Shown here one piece after another: positions 43,781-52,490 of a stretch of DNA of 64,000 nt. Source of the DNA: Virgifigura deserti (GTDB lineage: Bacteria > Pseudomonadota > Alphaproteobacteria > Dongiales > Dongiaceae); NCBI GenBank assembly GCA_003576685.1, contig QOZR01000014.1:62001-126000 (forward strand), read 5' to 3'. Made by a program: the position numbers and the translations under genes. The first letter of the stretch is position 1. Every line of letters begins with the position of its first letter. The notes under the pieces are model-generated. The model had not been told where the DNA came from, did not search any database, and was given only the letters and a program-made list of their open reading frames with translations.

Positions 43781-43840
43781 AAACCACTGGCCGGTTTTGC
43801 GTCAGCGAGCGACGGTGCTGATGACGCCACCGATCTTACC

Positions 43841-44644
43841 ATGACGGGCGACATGACTTTCAAGACTCTTCGAGACGAAATTGATTCAATGATTGCGCGA
43901 GATCCGGCCGCCCGGTCGCGCTTGGAGGTCGTGCTTGCCTATCCCGGGTTCCAGGCGCTGCTGTTCTATCGGGCGGCGAATGCGGTCTGGCGCCGCCAGT
44001 GGTACCTGCTCGGACGTCTGATCTCCACGCTCGGCCGCCACGTCACCGGGATCGAGATCCATCCGGGCGCCATCATCGGCAAGCGGCTCTTCATCGACCA
44101 CGGGATGGGGCTGGTGATCGGCGAGACGGCCGAGATCGGCGACGATGTGACGCTCTATCACGGCGTGACGCTCGGAGGCATCGCGCCGTCCGTCAACTCC
44201 GCGGCGCAGGTTAACCGGAAGCGCCATCCGACCATTCGGGACCGGGCGATTATCGGCTCGGGCGCGCAGGTCCTGGGACCGGTTACGGTCGGGGAGGACG
44301 CCCGGATCGGCGCCAATGCAGTAGTCGTGCGAGATGTCAGCCCCGGCGTGACGGTCGTCGGGATTCCGGCGAAGGTCGTCGCGCCGCGGGAGGAAACCCA
44401 CGAGTTCCGCGCTTACGGCCTGCCGACGGGCGATTGTCCGGACCCGGTGGCACGCGCTGTTGATGGACTGCTCGATCAGGTATCGAGCCTGAAGACGCGG
44501 ATCGACCTCCTCGAACGGGAGTTGGAGCGGCGCGAGCCTGTCCCCGGAGTTCGACCGGACGGGCAGGCGGCGAACGACGTGAACGCCAACGGGGGCGCCG
44601 ATGCCCGCCGCGAGAAGGCCGCCGGCTCGCGGGGCGATTGCTAG
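43841..44644 (+). CDS. cysE: Serine O-acetyltransferase
   Basis: A 267-residue enzyme that makes O-acetylserine from serine and acetyl-CoA, committing serine to cysteine synthesis. The N-terminal helical part is followed by left-handed beta-helix hexapeptides: GIEIHPGAIIGKRLFIDHGMGLVIGETAEIGDDVTLYHGVTLGG and IIGSGAQVLGPVTVGEDARIGANAVVV. The C-terminal 60 residues are an extra charged tail with a coiled-coil stretch (SLKTRIDLLERELERRE). It heads the operon leading to two cysteine desulfurases, so it should supply their cysteine. A second ATG lies four codons downstream. Confidence 0.95.
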   Translation: MTGDMTFKTLRDEIDSMIARDPAARSRLEVVLAYPGFQALLFYRAANAVWRRQWYLLGRLISTLGRHVTGIEIHPGAIIGKRLFIDHGMGLVIGETAEIGDDVTLYHGVTLGGIAPSVNSAAQVNRKRHPTIRDRAIIGSGAQVLGPVTVGEDARIGANAVVVRDVSPGVTVVGIPAKVVAPREETHEFRAYGLPTGDCPDPVARAVDGLLDQVSSLKTRIDLLERELERREPVPGVRPDGQAANDVNANGGADARREKAAGSRGDC

Positions 44645-44653
44645 GGGGCTGCC

Positions 44654-45136
44654 GTGAAGCTCAGCACCAAGGGCCGGTATGCGGTGATGGCGCTTGTCGA
44701 TCTGGCGAGCTACAGCCACGGCCGCCCAATCGCCCTGGCCGATATCGCAGCGCGGCAGGAGATTTCTCTGTCCTATCTCGAACAGCTCTTCGCGAAGCTC
44801 CGCCGCGGCGGGCTGGTCCGCAGCGTCCGGGGGCCCGGCGGCGGCTATCTGCTGGCGCGGCCCGATGACGAGATGCGGATCGCCGACATCATCCTGGCGG
44901 TCGACGAGCCGATCCGGGCGACCCGCTGCACGCCGGGCTCGCCGGCCGGCTGCCGCGGCAACCGGAGCCGCTGCCTGACCCACGACCTTTGGGAGGAGCT
45001 GGGCAACCAGATCCATCTCTATCTGAGCTCCGTCTCGCTTGCCGATGTCTGCGCCCGCCGAGTGCTCGGCACCAGCGGCCTCATCCGCCACGACACCGCC
45101 GCGGATGGACGGGCCGGCATCGCGGCGGCGGAATAG
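44654..45136 (+). CDS. iscR: Rrf2-family Fe-S cluster regulator (IscR-like)
   Basis: A 160-residue winged-helix regulator. Residues 1-80 hold the DNA-binding domain: MKLSTKGRYAVMALVDLA, SLSYLEQLFAKLRRGGLVRSVRGPGGGYLLAR. Three cysteines with spacing C-x7-C-x6-C (starting at CTPGSPAGC, about residues 93-108) are placed as the [2Fe-2S] ligands of IscR. It probably represses this operon when clusters are plentiful. The start is GTG with GGGG upstream. It is next to cysE and the first desulfurase on the same strand. Confidence 0.9.
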   Translation: MKLSTKGRYAVMALVDLASYSHGRPIALADIAARQEISLSYLEQLFAKLRRGGLVRSVRGPGGGYLLARPDDEMRIADIILAVDEPIRATRCTPGSPAGCRGNRSRCLTHDLWEELGNQIHLYLSSVSLADVCARRVLGTSGLIRHDTAADGRAGIAAAE

Positions 45137-45182
45137 ATCACCGTCTTTCCCGCCGGAATGGAGGGCTGGAGACAGAGCCGTC

Positions 45183-46313
45183 ATGGATCGCGCCGTCTAT
45201 CTGGACTACAACGCTACCGCCCCGGCCCGTCCGGCTGTCATCGCGGCGATGGCCCGCGCCTTGGCGCTCTGCGGCAATCCTTCCTCGGTGCATCAGTTCG
45301 GCCGCACGGCACGTCGTCAGGTCGAAGAGGCGCGGGAGCGCGTCGCCGCGCTCGTCCATGCTCGGCCCGAGCAGGTGACCTTCACCAGCGGCGGCACCGA
45401 GGCCAATAATCTTGCCCTCACCGGCACAGGCCGCGATCGTCTCGTCCTGTCCGCCATCGAGCATGACTCCGTGCTGCGTGCGGCACCAGAGGCCGAAATC
45501 CTGCCGGTCAGCACGGACGGCATCGTCGACCTGGCGGCACTAGCCGAGGGGTTGGGGCGCGATCCGCGGCCGGCCTTGCTGTCGGTGATGCTCGCCAACA
45601 ACGAAACCGGCGTCATCCAGCCGGTCGCCGAAGCGGCGGAGATCGCCCGCGCTCATGGCGCGCTGCTGCATTGCGACGCGGTGCAGGCGGCCGGCAAGGT
45701 CCCCTTGGATATCACCGCTCTCGGCGTCGACCTCCTCAGCCTGTCGGCACACAAGCTGGGCGGTCCGCAGGGAATTGGCGCCTTGGTCGTCGGCGACGAT
45801 CTCGCGCTTCGACCGCTGCTCCGCGGCGGCGGCCAGGAGCGGAGCCGGCGCGCCGGCACGGAGAATGTTGCGGCGATCGTCGGTTTTGGCGTCGCCGCGG
45901 AGGAGGCGGCTGCCGAGCTCCCGGCGCAGGGCAGGATCGCGCAGCTCCGCGACCGTCTGGAGCGGCGCGTGCGCGAGACGGCGCCGGAGGCGCGGGTCTT
46001 CGGAGCCGCGTCGCCACGGCTGCCGAACACCTCCTGCTTCGCCTGGGCGGGAATGCCGAGCGAGACACAGGTGATGGCGCTCGACCTCGCGGGCATCGCG
46101 GTGAGCGCGGGGTCGGCCTGCTCGTCGGGCAAGGTGCGCGCCTCGCACGTGCTGCGGGCGATGGGCGCGACGGTGGAGGAGGCGGGCAGCGCGATCCGGG
46201 TCAGCCTCGGTTGGCGGTCCACGGAGGTGGATATCGACCGCTTCATCGAAGCCTGGAGCGGGCTGGTCACGCAGCGGCCGAACCACCGATCGGACCGATC
46301 CTCGGCTGCTTGA
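45183..46313 (+). CDS. Cysteine desulfurase family protein (NifS-like), first of two
   Basis: A 376-residue PLP enzyme that takes sulfur from cysteine as a persulfide. Landmarks are VYLDYNATAPARPAV, TSGGTEANNLAL, SVMLANNETGVIQPV, the PLP lysine in SLSAHKLGGPQG (Lys191), and the sulfur-accepting cysteine in SAGSACSSGKV (Cys313). It belongs to the class I NifS/IscS group. The ATG gives the usual N-terminus. A second, distinct desulfurase follows 17 bases later. The pair differ clearly in sequence, so they are not a recent duplication. Confidence 0.93.
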   Translation: MDRAVYLDYNATAPARPAVIAAMARALALCGNPSSVHQFGRTARRQVEEARERVAALVHARPEQVTFTSGGTEANNLALTGTGRDRLVLSAIEHDSVLRAAPEAEILPVSTDGIVDLAALAEGLGRDPRPALLSVMLANNETGVIQPVAEAAEIARAHGALLHCDAVQAAGKVPLDITALGVDLLSLSAHKLGGPQGIGALVVGDDLALRPLLRGGGQERSRRAGTENVAAIVGFGVAAEEAAAELPAQGRIAQLRDRLERRVRETAPEARVFGAASPRLPNTSCFAWAGMPSETQVMALDLAGIAVSAGSACSSGKVRASHVLRAMGATVEEAGSAIRVSLGWRSTEVDIDRFIEAWSGLVTQRPNHRSDRSSAA

Positions 46314-46330
46314 TCCATGGGAATAAGCCT

Positions 46331-47569
46331 TTGACCAAGAACCTACCCGCGCTGCCGATCTACCTGGATTACCAGGCGACCACCCCGACCGACCCGCGGG
46401 TCGTCGAGGCGATGCTGCCCTATTTCACCGAGCAGTTCGGCAATCCCCATTCGGGCCACCACGCCTTCGGCGCGGCGGCGGCAGGGGCGGTCGAGACGGC
46501 CCGCGCGCAGGTCGCGGCGCTGATCGGTGCCGATCCGCGGGAAATCATCTTCACCTCCGGGGCCACCGAATCCAACAATCTGGCGCTCGCCGGCGTCGCC
46601 CGGTTCCAGCGAAATCTCCAGGGTGACCGGAAGACCCATCTCGTGACCGCCGCGACCGAGCACAAATGCGTGCTGGAGAGCGCGGCGCAGCTCGAGCGGG
46701 AGGGGTTCGCGGTCACCTATCTTCCCGTCGGCCGGACCGGGCTGATCGATCTCGAAAGGCTCGCCGCCGCGATCACCGAGCGCACGGTGCTCGTCTCGAT
46801 CATGGCGGTCAACAACGAGATCGGGGTCGTCCAGCCGCTCGCCGAGATCGGCGCCCTCTGCCGCGCGCGCGGCGTCCATTTCCACACCGACGCGGCCCAG
46901 GCCGTCGGCAAGATCCCACTGGACGTGGAGGCGATGAACATCGATCTGATGAGCCTCTCCGGCCATAAGATCTATGGACCCAAGGGCATCGGCGCCCTTT
47001 ATGTGCGCCGCCGGCCGCGCGTGCGCCTCGCGCCGCTGTTCCAGGGCGGCGGCCAGGAGCGCGGCCTGCGGTCGGGGACCCTGCCGACGCCGCTCTGCGT
47101 CGGCCTCGGCGCGGCCTGCGAGATAGCGATGCGGGAGATGGCGCCCGAGGCGGACCGGCTGCGCCGGCTCGCGGCGCGGCTTCATCAGGGTGTTGTTCGT
47201 CAGTTGCCGGACGCTTATCTAAACGGCGACCCGGGCCGACGGGTGCCTGGGAACCTGAATCTCGGCTTCCCCGGCATTGACGGCGACCGGCTGATCGGTG
47301 AGTTGAAGGATCTCGCCGTCTCGAGCGGGTCCGCTTGCAGCTCGGCGGCGCTGGAGCCCTCCTATGTGCTTCGGGCGCTGGGCCTCGACGAGGCGCAGGC
47401 CCGCGCCTCCCTGCGGATCGGCCTCGGCCGGTTCACCACGGAGGCCGAGGTGGATTATGCCGTGGAGCGGCTGGTTGCCGCCGTCCAACGGCTCCGCGAC
47501 GGCCCGCCGGCTGCCGCGATCGTCCCGGAGGGCGCCGACGCGCCGTCCGCCCCGGTGGCACACCGTTAA
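46331..47569 (+). CDS. iscS: Cysteine desulfurase IscS-like, second of two
   Basis: A 412-residue class I cysteine desulfurase. It has PIYLDYQATTPTDPRVVEAMLPY, the PLP site SLSGHKIYGPKG (Lys213), LFQGGGQERGLRSGT, and the active-site loop SSGSACSSAALEPSYVLRALG (Cys336), the form found in IscS that donates to scaffolds and tRNA-thiolation proteins. The C-terminus carries about 25 extra residues rich in Ala and Pro. The start is TTG, since the ATG 14 bases upstream is out of frame. mnmA, a user of IscS sulfur, lies 2 kb downstream. Confidence 0.93.
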   Translation: MTKNLPALPIYLDYQATTPTDPRVVEAMLPYFTEQFGNPHSGHHAFGAAAAGAVETARAQVAALIGADPREIIFTSGATESNNLALAGVARFQRNLQGDRKTHLVTAATEHKCVLESAAQLEREGFAVTYLPVGRTGLIDLERLAAAITERTVLVSIMAVNNEIGVVQPLAEIGALCRARGVHFHTDAAQAVGKIPLDVEAMNIDLMSLSGHKIYGPKGIGALYVRRRPRVRLAPLFQGGGQERGLRSGTLPTPLCVGLGAACEIAMREMAPEADRLRRLAARLHQGVVRQLPDAYLNGDPGRRVPGNLNLGFPGIDGDRLIGELKDLAVSSGSACSSAALEPSYVLRALGLDEAQARASLRIGLGRFTTEAEVDYAVERLVAAVQRLRDGPPAAAIVPEGADAPSAPVAHR

Positions 47570-47789
47570 CGGTTTGGCAACGTTAAGCCGTTAGCGGCTT
47601 GATCTGCCGTGCTGCGGAGTTGCCTTGACCTGTGAGGGCACCTGTGGCACCCGATGCCGGCGTAGCCCGTGCCGGAGCCTCAGACGACGGCGAGCGGCGC
47701 CGAACCGGCCACATCCGGTGAAAGAGTTCGCGAACGTCCGAGCGACGGACAATTTATTAGAGAGACTAGTGGTTACGGAGACTGGCCTG

Positions 47790-48125
47790 ATGCCGAAGAT
47801 GACCTTCATTAACACCGACGGGACTCGCCTCGAGGTCGACGCGCCGATCGGGCTGTCGGTGCTCGAGATCGCCCACCGGAACAATATCGATCTGGAGGGC
47901 GCGTGCGAAGGCTCTCTGGCCTGCTCCACCTGTCACGTCATCATCGATCCCGAATGGTACGAGGCGCTCGCCGAGGCGACGGAGGACGAGGAGGACATGC
48001 TCGACCTCGCCTTCGGTCTGACCCAGACCTCGCGGCTTGGCTGCCAGATCATCATGACCGAGGAGCTCAACGGGTTGACCGTCGCCCTGCCGGCCGGCAC
48101 CCGCAACATGATGGCCGGCGAGTGA
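47790..48125 (+). CDS. fdx: [2Fe-2S] ferredoxin, adrenodoxin/Isc type
   Basis: A 111-residue ferredoxin with the cluster ligands Cys39, Cys45, Cys48 and Cys85 (CEGSLACSTC and LGCQI). The long acidic segment EATEDEEDMLDLAFG is typical of the adrenodoxin/Isc branch, which supplies electrons for Fe-S cluster assembly. The ATG preceded by GGAG gives the normal N-terminus; the open frame extends upstream without similarity. It lies 220 bases after the second desulfurase on the same strand, consistent with a role in cluster building. Confidence 0.94.
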   Translation: MPKMTFINTDGTRLEVDAPIGLSVLEIAHRNNIDLEGACEGSLACSTCHVIIDPEWYEALAEATEDEEDMLDLAFGLTQTSRLGCQIIMTEELNGLTVALPAGTRNMMAGE

Positions 48126-48228
48126 GGCACTCGGGTGACGCCCCGGGCGCATCGCTTTATGCACCAAACAGGCCGCGCCGGCCCCGACATCTGATCCACC
48201 ATTGAGGGGCCGCCGTACCGAGCGCGTC

Positions 48229-49584
48229 ATGCCGCTGCTCACGAGTCCGATCGGCGGGCTGGTCACGCGCCCCTGGTTCGACCGCGCCGCCCTTTGGGGT
48301 CTGTCGCGCTGGGCCTTTCCGCTGTCGCGCGCCTGGGCGGCAGGCTCGGTTGCGGAGGGGGCGATCGACCGCTTCCTGGCGGCGTTGCCGCTGCGCCGCT
48401 TGCCCGGCGGGACGGAGGCCCAGATTCAGAATGCCCTCGCCCGGACGGCGGCGCTGCGCCGGCGGTCCGAAGCGGCCGCGCAGCGCTGGGAGGCGGCTTT
48501 CTTCGGCGAACACGCGACTTCGCCGAGCACGCTTGCGGCGATCGATCGCGAGCGGCGGCGGGCGAGCAACGCCTATATGATGGCGCGCTGGAGCTATCTA
48601 CCGCTGCGGCTGCGCACCAATCTGCCGGCGGCGCGGTTCGCGATTCCCGATCCGGCGCGGGTCGAGGCGGAATACCGCCCGCTTCTCGCCGACCCGGAGT
48701 CAGCCTGCGACGTGCCCGATCCGCTGCCCCCGGTCCAGGAATCGCAGCGGATCTCAGGCCCGTTCGGCACCGAATACTGGCTGCGGTTCCCATCGCCCTG
48801 CGCGGCGATCGGCGATACGGCCTGGGCGCATGTCTTCGAGCCGGTCGGGGTGCCCGACCCGGCGACACTGGTCTATATCCATGGCCTCGGCGTCGAGCTC
48901 GAGTCCCTCGACGGGATCGACGACCAGATCGTCGTTGCGCTCGCACAGAGCGGCGTGCGCGTCGTGCGGCTCGACGCCCCCTGGCATGGCCGCCGGCGGC
49001 AACCTGGATATTACGGCGGCGAGCCGTTCATCGCCGGACTGCCGATATCGGCCTTCTCGTTCCTGTCGGCGGTGGTGCCCGAGCTCGCCACGCTCGTCGC
49101 TTGGTGCCGCTCCAACAGCGCCGGCCGCGTGGCGATCGGCGGGGTCAGCCTGGGGGCGCTGTCGGCGCAGCTCGCCGCCTGCCGCGCCCGCCATTGGCAC
49201 CCGTCGGCGCAGCCGGATGCGCTCTATCTCACCACCACCACCGACGATGTCGGGAGCCTCGCCTTCGGCAGTTCGCTGGCCAAGGCGCTGGGCCTTGACC
49301 AGGCGCTTCGCCGGGCCGGCTGGACGGCGGAGCGGTTCGCCCGCTGGAATCCGCTCTGGGAACCCCTCGGAGCGCTGGCGATGGCGCCGGAGGACGTCGT
49401 CATGGTGCTCGGCTGCTATGACGACGTGACGCCGTTCCACCGCGGCATGGCCCTGGCGACTCGCTGGCACCTGCCGCAGGAGAACGTATTCCTGCGCGAT
49501 CAGGGCCATTTCACGGTGCCGCTCGGCTTACCGCGCGACCCGGCGCCGCTGAACCGCTTGGTCGATCGGCTGCAGCGACCATAG
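48229..49584 (+). CDS. Alpha/beta hydrolase, ABHD18-like
   Basis: A 451-residue protein with a long helical N-terminal region (about 1-190) followed by an alpha/beta hydrolase fold. The oxyanion strand is LVYIHGLGVE, the nucleophile elbow is GGVSLGAL, the acid is probably in GCYDDVTPF, and the catalytic His in DQGHFTVP. The domain layout recalls the ABHD18/DUF2048 group, for which no substrate is known to me. A TTG 27 bases upstream is an alternative start. It lies between fdx and mnmA on the same strand. Confidence 0.8.
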   Translation: MPLLTSPIGGLVTRPWFDRAALWGLSRWAFPLSRAWAAGSVAEGAIDRFLAALPLRRLPGGTEAQIQNALARTAALRRRSEAAAQRWEAAFFGEHATSPSTLAAIDRERRRASNAYMMARWSYLPLRLRTNLPAARFAIPDPARVEAEYRPLLADPESACDVPDPLPPVQESQRISGPFGTEYWLRFPSPCAAIGDTAWAHVFEPVGVPDPATLVYIHGLGVELESLDGIDDQIVVALAQSGVRVVRLDAPWHGRRRQPGYYGGEPFIAGLPISAFSFLSAVVPELATLVAWCRSNSAGRVAIGGVSLGALSAQLAACRARHWHPSAQPDALYLTTTTDDVGSLAFGSSLAKALGLDQALRRAGWTAERFARWNPLWEPLGALAMAPEDVVMVLGCYDDVTPFHRGMALATRWHLPQENVFLRDQGHFTVPLGLPRDPAPLNRLVDRLQRP

Positions 49585-49617
49585 CGCTCGACGCGGCAAG
49601 ACATTATATTACGCGCC

Positions 49618-50739
49618 ATGAATTCGCTAGGTTTCGACAGGGCTCCGGCTGAGACGCGCGTGGTCGTCGCGATGTCCGGCGGGGTCGACAGCTCGGTGGT
49701 CGCCGCTCTCCTGAAGGGGGAGGGGTACGACGTCGTCGGCATCACGCTGCAGCTCTACGACCACGGGGCCGCGGTCGGCCGTAAGGGCGCCTGCTGCGCG
49801 GGCCAGGACATCCACGACGCGCGGCGCGTCGCCGACCGGCTCGGCATCCCCCATTACGTGCTCGATTACGAGAGCCGCTTCCGTAGCGCGGTGATGGAGG
49901 ATTTTGCCGAGACTTACCTCGCCGGCGAGACGCCAATCCCCTGTGTGCGCTGCAATCAGCGGGTGAAGTTCCGCGACCTGCTGGACACCGCCCGCGACCT
50001 CGGCGCCGCGGCGCTTGCCACCGGCCACTATGTGCGCCGGATGATGGGGGGCGAAGGGCCGGAACTCCACCGCGCCGTCGATCCGGTGCGCGACCAGAGT
50101 TATTTCCTGTTCGCGACGACGGCGGAGCAGCTCGATTTCCTACGTTTCCCGCTCGGCGACAAGCCGAAGGCCGAGACCCGCGCGCTCGCCGAGCGGCTGG
50201 GGCTTGCCGTCGCCGCCAAGCCGGACAGCCAGGATATCTGCTTCGTGCCGACCGGCGGCTATGCCCGTGTGGTCGAGAAGCTGCGGCCCGGCGCGGTCGA
50301 GCCGGGCGACATCGTCCATGTCGACGGTCGCGTGCTCGGCCGCCATGACGGAATCATCAATTACACCGTCGGGCAGCGCCGGGGCCTGCGGGTGGCCGAC
50401 GACGGGACACCGCTCTATGTCGTCCGCCTCGATCCGACGAGCCGCCGGGTGGTCGTCGGCCCGAAGGCGGCGCTCGCCACCGGCAGCCTCACGGTTCGTG
50501 ATCTCAACTGGCTGGCGCGCGAGCCGCTCGGCCCCGAGGGTCGCCCCGTCACGGTCAAGCTGCGCTCGGCCAGCCCGCCGGCGCCGGCGCGGATCTTCGC
50601 CGCGGATGGCACGGTGCGGGTGCAGCTCACGCAACCGCAGTTCGGCGTCGCGCCGGGGCAGGCCTGCGTGGTCTATGACGGCGACCGCGTCCTCGGCGGC
50701 GGCTGGATCGCCCGCGACCAAGCGGCGCTCGCCGCCTGA
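49618..50739 (+). CDS. mnmA: tRNA-specific 2-thiouridylase MnmA
   Basis: A 373-residue enzyme that thiolates U34 in the anticodons of Lys, Glu and Gln tRNAs. The ATP-binding P-loop is VAMSGGVDSSVVAAL near residue 20. The catalytic pair is Cys109 (in PIPCVRCN) and Cys208 (in DSQDICFVPTGGY). GQRRGLRV is in the central domain, and the C-terminal beta-barrel is complete. Its sulfur comes from an IscS relay, fitting the desulfurase genes 2 kb upstream. It is directly followed by a tRNA gene. Confidence 0.96.
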   Translation: MNSLGFDRAPAETRVVVAMSGGVDSSVVAALLKGEGYDVVGITLQLYDHGAAVGRKGACCAGQDIHDARRVADRLGIPHYVLDYESRFRSAVMEDFAETYLAGETPIPCVRCNQRVKFRDLLDTARDLGAAALATGHYVRRMMGGEGPELHRAVDPVRDQSYFLFATTAEQLDFLRFPLGDKPKAETRALAERLGLAVAAKPDSQDICFVPTGGYARVVEKLRPGAVEPGDIVHVDGRVLGRHDGIINYTVGQRRGLRVADDGTPLYVVRLDPTSRRVVVGPKAALATGSLTVRDLNWLAREPLGPEGRPVTVKLRSASPPAPARIFAADGTVRVQLTQPQFGVAPGQACVVYDGDRVLGGGWIARDQAALAA

Positions 50740-50835
50740 ATCGGCCGCGGGAAGCGCCGGAGCCCGGCTCGCTTGACAGGTACAAGGCGAAGGCCATATA
50801 CCCTGTCGCCGCCAAGGCGCGGCGATCGACCTTGT

Positions 50836-50912
50836 GGCGGAGTAGCTCAGCTGGTTAGAGCAGCGGAATCATAATCCGCGTGTCGGGGGTTCAAGTCCCT
50901 CCTCCGCTACCA
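50836..50912 (+). tRNA. tRNA with CAU anticodon, tRNA-Met (elongator)
   Basis: 77 bases fold into a full cloverleaf with encoded CCA: acceptor GGCGGAG pairing with CTCCGCT (first pair G-U), D arm GCTC...GAGC, anticodon stem GCGGA/TCCGC with the loop ATCATAA (anticodon CAT), and T arm GGGGG TTCAAGT CCCTC. The loop and stems fit elongator tRNA-Met; a lysidine-type tRNA-Ile2 cannot be fully excluded by eye. A decayed integrase starts 11 bases beyond its 3' end, so this tRNA was probably an integration site. Confidence 0.93.
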
Positions 50913-50922
50913 ATCTTTTCAA

Positions 50923-51243
50923 TCACTTAGTACAGCCGCCTTCGGGCGGTTTTCCGTTTTTGGTCCGCAGGCGTTCCAAATTCACGATTCCGACCTTGGC
51001 CTGGCGGCGCTGTTCAGCCTCTTTTGTGTACTTCGCCGCCATAGCGTCCTTCTGGTGTCTAATCACGGCCATGATAGTCCGCATGTCGCATTCCGCGCCG
51101 ACCAGCGCCTTGCCGATCGAATGCTGGAAACCATGGAACGTCAGGCCCGGTTCGATCTTCCCCTCAGCCTTCAACTGGCGCGTCTCGATAGCAGAGCCAT
51201 CATAGCTCTTCCATGTCATCCGCAGGACATCGCCCTCGCGCAA
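50923..51243 (-). pseudogene. Decayed tyrosine recombinase (integrase), C-terminal part
   Basis: The minus strand encodes 106 residues matching the C-terminal catalytic half of a phage-type tyrosine integrase: REGDVLRMTW, then FHGFQHSIGKAL and AVIRHQKDAMAAKYTKEAEQRR. The HxLRH motif reads HGFQH, so the second catalytic arginine is lost. The expected G in the following GH motif is R. The tyrosine in KYTKEA remains. The N-terminal two thirds are missing. It abuts the tRNA-Met 3' end, as integrases of tRNA-targeting elements do. Confidence 0.75.
50935..50955 (+). terminator. Short hairpin terminator beyond tRNA-Met
   Basis: CCGCC-TTCG-GGCGG is followed by TTTTCC, 23 bases after the tRNA. It probably ends the tRNA or mnmA-tRNA transcript, although it also lies within the decayed integrase frame. 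Confidence 0.6.
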
Positions 51244-51274
51244 TCCTTATTCCAGCCGATCACGACGGGCACCT

Positions 51275-51448
51275 TCAATTCGAGGGGCGCGGCCTCCATA
51301 GCCGTCGCCCGCCGATCCCCATCGGTTTAGCAGGACAGTGCTGCTCAAAGAAGGCAATGGAGACGCCACCGCAATAAGCGGCCGCGACGTCGCGACTCAT
51401 CAGCAGCGGCCAGTCGGGCATATCGACGAGGCGCGCCTGCTCAGCCAT
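51275..51448 (-). pseudogene. Broken phage-type helix-turn-helix (AlpA/excisionase-like) gene
   Basis: A 57-codon frame from an ATG encodes MPDWPLLMSRDVAAAYCG and ends GIGGRRLWRP. This resembles the small helix-turn-helix proteins that precede integrases in phage-like islands, in which a LSREXAAAY helix leads to a wing GGRXLWD. The wing is cut by a frameshift, and the next pieces belong to the decayed integrase. It is therefore probably inactive. Confidence 0.5.
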
Positions 51449-51575
51449 TCCCGCGCTCCCTCTTGAACGCATCGCGCACCACGTTGATCGCCGCCACGCG
51501 CTGGCCCCCAGGAAAGATTGCGCCTTGCGGCCCGACAGCGCATGATCCGACCTCGCCGACGAAGGGAAGCAACCC

Positions 51576-51848
51576 ATGTCGCTGCAATTTGCCCGCCAGG
51601 ATGGCGTCTATAACGCGGACACACAGGCCGTCCGCTTCTTCGCGACGGACGGCAAGGCGTCCGTGATGTTCACAATTTCCCGTGAGGCGCTGTCGGATAT
51701 GGAGAGGGCAGAGAGCCTGACGCCAAAGCAGGTTGCCGCCGCGCACCGGAGGCATCTTTTGAAGATTCGAGACGTGGCCCGAAAGGTCTATGCCGCCCAA
51801 GGACCTGGCAGATCTGGGCCGTATATTCTCAAGACCGAGCACTTCTGA
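51576..51848 (+). CDS. Small DUF1488-like protein
   Basis: A 90-residue soluble protein whose order of motifs resembles DUF1488: an N-terminal VYNADTQAVRFFATDGKASVMFTISREAL followed by a helical part with AAHRRHLLKIRDVARKVY. The start has AAGGGA nine bases upstream. Such genes are common beside phage-type integrases. The function is unknown. It is on the opposite strand to the surrounding decayed genes and looks intact. Confidence 0.6.
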   Translation: MSLQFARQDGVYNADTQAVRFFATDGKASVMFTISREALSDMERAESLTPKQVAAAHRRHLLKIRDVARKVYAAQGPGRSGPYILKTEHF

Positions 51849-51918
51849 CGCGGACAACAAGCGGGGAATCCGAGTCACGCCGCCTCCTTCCCGAGCCGAT
51901 CGATGTTGATGGAGAGCG

Positions 51919-52227
51919 TCAGTCCGGCGCCTTGCACAGTGGATGACGGGGCCCGGCACGGTCCGCCAGTTCGCGGACCTCGCGGGCGTATTCGGGATCA
52001 TCCAACTTTGCCGCGTCCGCATAGGCACGGAGCGCCGCCTGCGCATACTTGTCCTTCAATTTGATGGCGAAGAACTCTTCGGGGGAACTTGGCGTTGCCA
52101 AGTCGACGCGCCCGCCGTGTACGAGTGTCTGCAGCGCACGTTGCTCAGCGGGCGTGAGGTCTCCACGCAGGCGAACCAGCGCATACTTACCCTTGCCGTC
52201 TCGATTGAGATTGCGGTCGAGTTTCAT
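51919..52227 (-). CDS. Small phage-type protein, function unknown
   Basis: A 102-residue protein beginning MKLDRNLNRDGKGKYALVRLR, an opening I associate with small genes in integrase-linked islands. The rest is helical and charged. The start is supported by GGAGG eight bases upstream. It overlaps the stop of the ASCH-like fragment by a few bases, as in a phage gene run. No domain function can be given. Confidence 0.6.
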   Translation of the reverse strand: MKLDRNLNRDGKGKYALVRLRGDLTPAEQRALQTLVHGGRVDLATPSSPEEFFAIKLKDKYAQAALRAYADAAKLDDPEYAREVRELADRAGPRHPLCKAPD

Positions 52228-52490
52228 ACTGCCGTCCTCCATTGGTCGATGTTGACGAGGTGCGGCTTGAAAACAGTTATGACGACCTGGGGGTTCACCT
52301 CCCAGGCACCGGCGCCGTGGATGGAGCGCCACAGGCTGGCAAAGCTACGCTTGGCGGTCGGCTCGTCGGTGTCGCGAATATCCTCCACCGAGAAATGCCG
52401 CCGTCCATCGCTATCTTGGGGCTGGAACTTGCTCACGCCCTCCGCGATCGCATCCGCCTCGCTGATCACCTGCAGGCGCTACAGGCGAAT
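52224..52490 (-). pseudogene. Interrupted ASCH-like phage gene, C-terminal fragment
   Basis: The minus strand reads RLQVISEADAIAEGV, then FASLWRSIHGAGAWEVNPQVVITVF, resembling the C-terminal half of a phage-borne ASCH-type protein (RLQDISEXDAXAEG and WDSIHGXXAWXXNPWV). Just before RLQV is an in-frame TAG. The N-terminal domain is absent upstream. An internal GTG could start a shorter product, but the fold would be incomplete, so I call it a pseudogene. Confidence 0.6.

Noticed and set aside
45183..47569. The two desulfurases as a recent tandem duplication
   Set aside because: Their sequences differ throughout, including around the active-site loops, and they have different lengths and C-termini.
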